NCBI GenBank assembly: GCA_017430945.1
Contig: JAFRMB010000102.1
Coordinates: 1-15,655, forward strand
Direction: 5' to 3'
Length of the DNA: 15,655 bases
Source of the DNA: Clostridia bacterium
Lineage (GTDB): Bacteria > Bacillota_A > Clostridia > Christensenellales > Aristaeellaceae
Part shown: in pieces, positions 12,719-15,655 of the stretch
How positions within the stretch are numbered: the stretch's first letter is position 1
Layout of the letters: the number at the start of each line of letters is the position of its first letter
Position numbers and translations under genes: made by a program
Notes under the pieces: model-generated
Told to the model about the DNA's origin: nothing
Databases searched by the model: none
The model's input: the letters and a program-made list of their open reading frames with translations, nothing else

Positions 12719-13444
12719 TTACCTCTCCGGATAGCGGTCGAACGCCGCGGCATCTCCATTGAAGGCATCCAGGTCGATGAAGCGCTCCGGACCGGCATAG
12801 CCTTTCAATCTCGCGCGATCGGCGTACTGCCAGAAGGCCCAGTCCCGACGGTCGGACAGCGAGGGCTTCGAGATCACGTTCCGGAACCATATGTCACAGT
12901 CGATGAAACGGTCCCGGACATACATGGAATACGATTTGGATGTGACATAGAGGATCGGGCGTACGCCGTAGTGCTCGCGCAGCGCATTTGCCATGGCCTC
13001 GAGCTCGGGAACGACCTCGTCCGGCGGAAGGGGCGTACGGTAGTAAGCACCGTAGAATTCTACGTCGATGACGGGCGGGAGCGCATCGGATTCGACGGGA
13101 ACGGTGGCGATGAAGTTCGCCGTCTGCGAAGAGCCGGGGGTATCGTAGCTGAAGAAGTGATAGGCGCCGGTCCTCAGCCCGGCGGCACGGGCCCCGGCCC
13201 AGTTGGCTTCGAAGGCCTCGTCCCGCGTGCCGCTGCCCTCGGTGGCCTTCACGAAGGCGAAGCTGAGCCCGCCATCGGCGGCGAGGGTCGGCCAGTCGAT
13301 CTGTCCCTGGAAATGCGAGACGTCCACGCCCTTTACCGGCAGCGCAGGACGGTTGAACTGCCATATGCCGGTGAGATACAGGAGCGCGGCGACGCCGACG
13401 ATGGCGAGCACGACCGCGCCGAGGATCAAACGAACGCGCTTCAT
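12719..13444 (-). CDS. Membrane-anchored GH25 family lysozyme (muramidase)
   Basis: 241 aa. A single N-terminal membrane segment (residues 5-27, without a clear cleavage site) is followed by a complete GH25 domain: GVDVSHFQGQIDW (39-51, active-site Asp41), FVKATEG (64-70), GAYHFFSYD (93-101), VIDVEFYG (125-132, with D127 and the predicted catalytic E129), ILYVTSK (164-170) and WAFWQYAD (202-209), ending with IDLDAFNGD (223-231). GH25 enzymes cleave the MurNAc-GlcNAc bond of peptidoglycan, so this is probably a wall-remodelling enzyme held at the outer face of the membrane. The start codon overlaps the stop of the upstream gene (ATGA, 13441-13444), indicating translational coupling. The stop is TAA. 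Confidence 0.93.
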   Translation of the reverse strand: MKRVRLILGAVVLAIVGVAALLYLTGIWQFNRPALPVKGVDVSHFQGQIDWPTLAADGGLSFAFVKATEGSGTRDEAFEANWAGARAAGLRTGAYHFFSYDTPGSSQTANFIATVPVESDALPPVIDVEFYGAYYRTPLPPDEVVPELEAMANALREHYGVRPILYVTSKSYSMYVRDRFIDCDIWFRNVISKPSLSDRRDWAFWQYADRARLKGYAGPERFIDLDAFNGDAAAFDRYPER

Positions 13445-14181
13445 CGGTCAGTCGCCCCCTTATGATCGCGCTCATCCAAGGCTCTGAGCAGCGCGGCAAG
13501 CTCTTCTCCGGTGAGGTCGCGCCACTGACCGGGCTTGAGCCGGCCCAGCCGCAGATCCATGATGCGCACGCGGCGCAGATGCGTGACGTTGGCCCCAAGC
13601 GCCTCGCACATGCGGCGGATCTGCCGGTTCAGCCCCTGTACCAGCACGATATTGAAGCTGTTTTCGCCGGTCCTGCGCACGCGGCAGGGGAGCGTGACCG
13701 TGTCCAGTATCGGCACGCCGGACATCATGTGTCGGACGAATTCCTCGGTCACCGGCCTGTCGATGGTGACTTCATATTCGCGCTCGTGCCTGCCGGCGGC
13801 GCGCAGCAGCCGATTGACGATCCCGCCATCCGAGGTCATGAGCAGCAGCCCCTCGCTGTCCTTGTCCAGGCGACCTACGGGAAATATGCGGACGGGATGT
13901 CCCACGTAATCCACGACGTTCATCGGTTCCCGGGGATCGGCGGTGCATACGATGCCGCGCGGCTTGTTGAGCAGAATGTATACCTTTTCGCTTTCGGCGC
14001 TCAACGGCTTCCCGTCCACAGTGACCTCCATGCCATCGAGCACCCGGTCTCCCAGCGCACCGGGTCGACCGTTCAGCCGCACCCTTCCTTCGCCGATCAG
14101 CCGATCGGCTTCCCGGCGGGAGCAGTAGCCGCTGTCTGCGATATACTTGTTCAGGCGAATGCCCGGACCCTTGCTGTCCAT
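13441..14181 (-). CDS. rluF: 23S rRNA pseudouridine synthase, RluF-like
   Basis: 246 aa. Residues 8-54 are an S4 RNA-binding domain (RLNKYIADSGYCSRREADRL). The RsuA/RluB/RluF-type catalytic domain follows, with PVGRLDKDSEGLLLMTSDG (101-119, catalytic Asp106), VPILDTVTLPC, and LVQGLNRQIRRMCEALGANV near the C-terminus. The GRLDKDSEGL and GVPILDTVT blocks are closer to RluF (U2604 in E. coli 23S rRNA) than to RsuA or RluB, so I use that name with moderate confidence; the exact target in this organism is not proven. The ATG at 14181 has GAGG about 9 nt upstream; the frame is open to 14238 but the extra part covers the promoter. It is first in the operon with the GH25 and PLD genes, overlapping the former by 4 bases. 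Confidence 0.88.
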   Translation of the reverse strand: MDSKGPGIRLNKYIADSGYCSRREADRLIGEGRVRLNGRPGALGDRVLDGMEVTVDGKPLSAESEKVYILLNKPRGIVCTADPREPMNVVDYVGHPVRIFPVGRLDKDSEGLLLMTSDGGIVNRLLRAAGRHEREYEVTIDRPVTEEFVRHMMSGVPILDTVTLPCRVRRTGENSFNIVLVQGLNRQIRRMCEALGANVTHLRRVRIMDLRLGRLKPGQWRDLTGEELAALLRALDERDHKGATDR

Positions 14182-14209
14182 AGAAAACGACCTCACTTTT
14201 GTCAGAGCC

Positions 14210-14238
14210 ATTCTATCATAATTTGAACTTGTGGACAA
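14210..14238 (-). promoter_or_regulatory. Promoter of the rluF-like/GH25/PLD operon
   Basis: TTGTCC (14233-14238), exactly 17 nt, then TAGAAT (14210-14215) on the minus strand. Its -35 box overlaps that of the divergent rRNA methyltransferase promoter. Confidence 0.55.
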
Positions 14239-14241
14239 GTT
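14226..14241. repeat. Inverted repeat spanning both divergent -35 boxes
   Basis: AACTTGT-GG-ACAAGTT, two perfect 7-nt arms around GG. It covers the overlapping -35 hexamers of the two divergent rRNA-modification promoters, so a dimeric regulator could bind it and affect both directions, or the symmetry may simply reflect the paired -35 boxes. Confidence 0.5.
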
Positions 14242-14260
14242 TACACAGTTATGTTATGAT
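14232..14260 (+). promoter_or_regulatory. Promoter of the RlmI-like methyltransferase gene
   Basis: TGGACA (14232-14237), exactly 17 nt, then TATGAT (14255-14260) with TGT before it (extended -10). Transcription would start near 14267, about 24 nt before the chosen ATG. Confidence 0.68.
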
Positions 14261-14290
14261 GAATTATCAATATGGAATGGGATGATGGCG

Positions 14291-15460
14291 ATGGCAAAGG
14301 TGACGCTCCGAAAGACCCGGGAGACGCGGGTGCGCGGCGGGCACCCCTGGATCTACGCCTCGGAGATCGAGCGCGTGGATGGCGATTTTGAAAACGGAGA
14401 CATCGTCGACGTGTGCGACTTCCGCGGCAAGTTCATCGGGCGGGGCTTTTACAATCCGCAGAGCCAGATCTCGCTGCGCATACTGACCCGCAGCGAGGAG
14501 CCCTGTGACAGCGCCTTTTTTGAGCGGCGCATCCGCGACGCCTGGGAATACCGCCAGCGGCTCTGTGATCCCATGAGCTGCAGGCTCATCTATTCGGAGT
14601 CGGACTTCCTGCCCGGGCTGGTCGTGGACAAGTTTGGGGACGTGCTGGTGCTTCAGTCGCTGTCGCTCGGCATCGAGCGCATCAAGGATATGCTCTGCGA
14701 CATCCTGATGGAAGTCGTGGGACCGACCGGGATCTACGAGCGCAGCGACGTGCCGGTGCGCCGCCTGGAGGGCCTGGAGCAGGTCACGGGGCTGCTGCGC
14801 GGCGAGGTGCCCGATCGCGTGGATATGGTGGAGAACGGCATCCACTTTCTCGTGGATGTGAAGCACGGCCAGAAGACGGGTTTCTTCCTGGACCAGAAGT
14901 GGAACCGCGCCGCCATGAAGCCTCTGTGCCGGGACGCGCGGGTACTGGACTGCTTCTGCCACAACGGCTCCTTCTCGCTTCATGCGGCCAGATACGGCGC
15001 CGCGTCCGTGCTGGGCGTGGATATCTCAGAGGAGGCACTGGAGGTCGCCAGGGAGAACGCGCGCCTGAACGGACTTGATAACGTTCGCTTTGAGGCGCAC
15101 AACTGCTTCGATCTGCTTCGCGAGCTGGATGACGCGCGCGCGTGTTTCGACCTTGTCATACTGGATCCGCCGGCGTTCACGAAGAACAAGGCGGCAGTTC
15201 AGGCGGCGGTGCGCGGATACAAGGAGATCAATCTGCGGGGCCTCAAGCTCGTCCGTCCGGGCGGGTTCCTGGTCACCTGCTCCTGCAGCCAGCACATTTT
15301 GCCTGAGATGTTCCAGGACATCGTGAATCAGGCGGCAAGGGATGCCAAAAAGCGCATCCGCCTGGTGGAGTATCGCACGCAGGGCTACGATCACCCGATC
15401 CTGCCCCAGTCCGTAGAGACAAAATACCTGAAGTGTATGATCCTTCAGGTGATGGAATGA
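14291..15460 (+). CDS. rlmI: Class I SAM-dependent 23S rRNA methyltransferase, RlmI-like
   Basis: 389 aa, matching the RlmI/RlmK-type length. Residues 1-75 or so form a PUA-like RNA-binding domain (GGHPWIYASEI, GRGFYNP). Next are the central EEHEA-like region (FLPGLVVDKFGDVLVLQ) and the Rossmann methyltransferase domain, with motif I VLDCFCHNGSFSL (218-230), DISEEAL (244-250), motif IV LDPPAF (291-296) and CSCSQH (330-335), whose cysteine is the expected nucleophile of a cytosine-C5 methyltransferase. E. coli RlmI methylates C1962 of 23S rRNA; the same target is likely but not proven. The start is chosen among clustered ATGs (14282, 14285, 14291) because GGAATGGG (14274-14281) is best spaced for 14291. 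It is divergent from the rluF-like gene with a shared promoter region. Confidence 0.9.
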   Translation: MAKVTLRKTRETRVRGGHPWIYASEIERVDGDFENGDIVDVCDFRGKFIGRGFYNPQSQISLRILTRSEEPCDSAFFERRIRDAWEYRQRLCDPMSCRLIYSESDFLPGLVVDKFGDVLVLQSLSLGIERIKDMLCDILMEVVGPTGIYERSDVPVRRLEGLEQVTGLLRGEVPDRVDMVENGIHFLVDVKHGQKTGFFLDQKWNRAAMKPLCRDARVLDCFCHNGSFSLHAARYGAASVLGVDISEEALEVARENARLNGLDNVRFEAHNCFDLLRELDDARACFDLVILDPPAFTKNKAAVQAAVRGYKEINLRGLKLVRPGGFLVTCSCSQHILPEMFQDIVNQAARDAKKRIRLVEYRTQGYDHPILPQSVETKYLKCMILQVME

Positions 15461-15471
15461 CGCATGACGGC

Positions 15472-15502
15472 ATGGAGGCGCCCCTGCCATCCCGGCCCTT
15501 TT
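15472..15502 (+). terminator. Possible weak terminator after the methyltransferase gene
   Basis: ATGGAGG/CCT-G-CCAT with the loop CGCC and one bulged G, then 8 nt, then TTTT (15499-15502). The gap between stem and T-run makes it a weak candidate. Confidence 0.35.
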
Positions 15503-15535
15503 GACTGAGGCGTCAACAATATTTTCCGCCGGGTA

Positions 15536-15564
15536 TTGACAAGGGCGCTCAAATGTAGTAAAAT
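15536..15564 (+). promoter_or_regulatory. Promoter of the tRNA-Val gene
   Basis: TTGACA (15536-15541), exactly 17 nt, then TAAAAT (15559-15564). The mature tRNA begins 14 nt after the -10, as expected for a stable-RNA promoter with a short 5' leader. Confidence 0.85.
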
Positions 15565-15577
15565 AGCTCTTGTGTTC

Positions 15578-15654
15578 GGGGTTATAGCTCAGTTGGTCAG
15601 AGCGTTACGTTGACATCGTAAAGGTCGATGGTTCGAGCCCATTTAACCCCACCA
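15578..15654 (+). tRNA. tRNA-Val (anticodon GAC)
   Basis: A complete cloverleaf: acceptor GGGGTTA/TAACCCC (7 bp), D stem GCTC/GAGC, anticodon stem TTACG/CGTAA with the loop TTGACAT (anticodon GAC, reading GUC and GUU), a five-base variable loop AGGTC, T stem GATGG/CCATT (one G-U) with the loop TTCGAGC, discriminator A and an encoded CCA. It is 77 nt including CCA. Other tRNAs may follow beyond the window edge. Confidence 0.95.
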
Positions 15655-15655
15655 A

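Noticed and set aside
12203..13465. Long open frame on the plus strand opposite the PLD and GH25 genes (420 codons)
   Set aside because: A shadow of two well-identified enzymes; no motifs or start signals.

Overview
The window looks like a chromosomal segment of a GC-rich member of the Clostridia (Firmicutes). I infer this from several things seen together: AGGAGG-type ribosome binding sites, sigma-A promoters that often carry an extended -10 (TGC before TATAAT), a tandem glycine riboswitch, a PssA of the clostridial type, a DUF523 protein, and secreted proteins with bacterial Ig-like (BIG2) domains. There is no transposase, integrase, phage gene or CRISPR array; this reads as core and near-core chromosome.

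Layout. Left edge, minus strand: the 5' end of rpsB, behind a leader with a perfect 8-bp hairpin. Next, also on the minus strand (420-3027), is a tightly overlapping phospholipid operon: a flippase-like membrane protein of the YbhN/UPF0104 type, then pssA, then psd, which together make phosphatidylserine and phosphatidylethanolamine. Upstream of it (about 3207-3519, minus) lies the most novel-looking element: a stand-alone transcription unit of about 310 nt with a consensus promoter, extensive complementary helices and a strong intrinsic terminator, but no credible protein. It is probably a structured non-coding RNA that I cannot assign to a known family.

From 3820 to 8472 the genes are on the plus strand: a DUF523 protein, a secreted metallo-beta-lactamase-fold protein with three BIG2 domains, a small secreted acidic protein, and an orphan LacI-type regulator whose promoter region carries a likely auto-operator. 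A small HTH protein with a possible zinc-binding tail is on the minus strand (8788-9174).

At 9395-11077 a strong promoter drives a tandem glycine riboswitch, an intrinsic terminator, and then glyA. The glyA reading frame is complete and well conserved except for one TAA at codon 56, where the family has an invariant active-site tyrosine. It is either a recent nonsense mutation, a sequence error, or (less likely) readthrough.

The right part holds a minus-strand operon (14181 to 11267): an RluF-like 23S rRNA pseudouridine synthase, a membrane-anchored GH25 lysozyme, and a phospholipase-D/cardiolipin-synthase-like protein. Divergent from it is an RlmI-like 23S rRNA methyltransferase. The two rRNA-modification genes share a compact back-to-back promoter whose overlapping -35 boxes lie inside an inverted repeat. 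The window ends with a tRNA-Val(GAC) gene and its own promoter.
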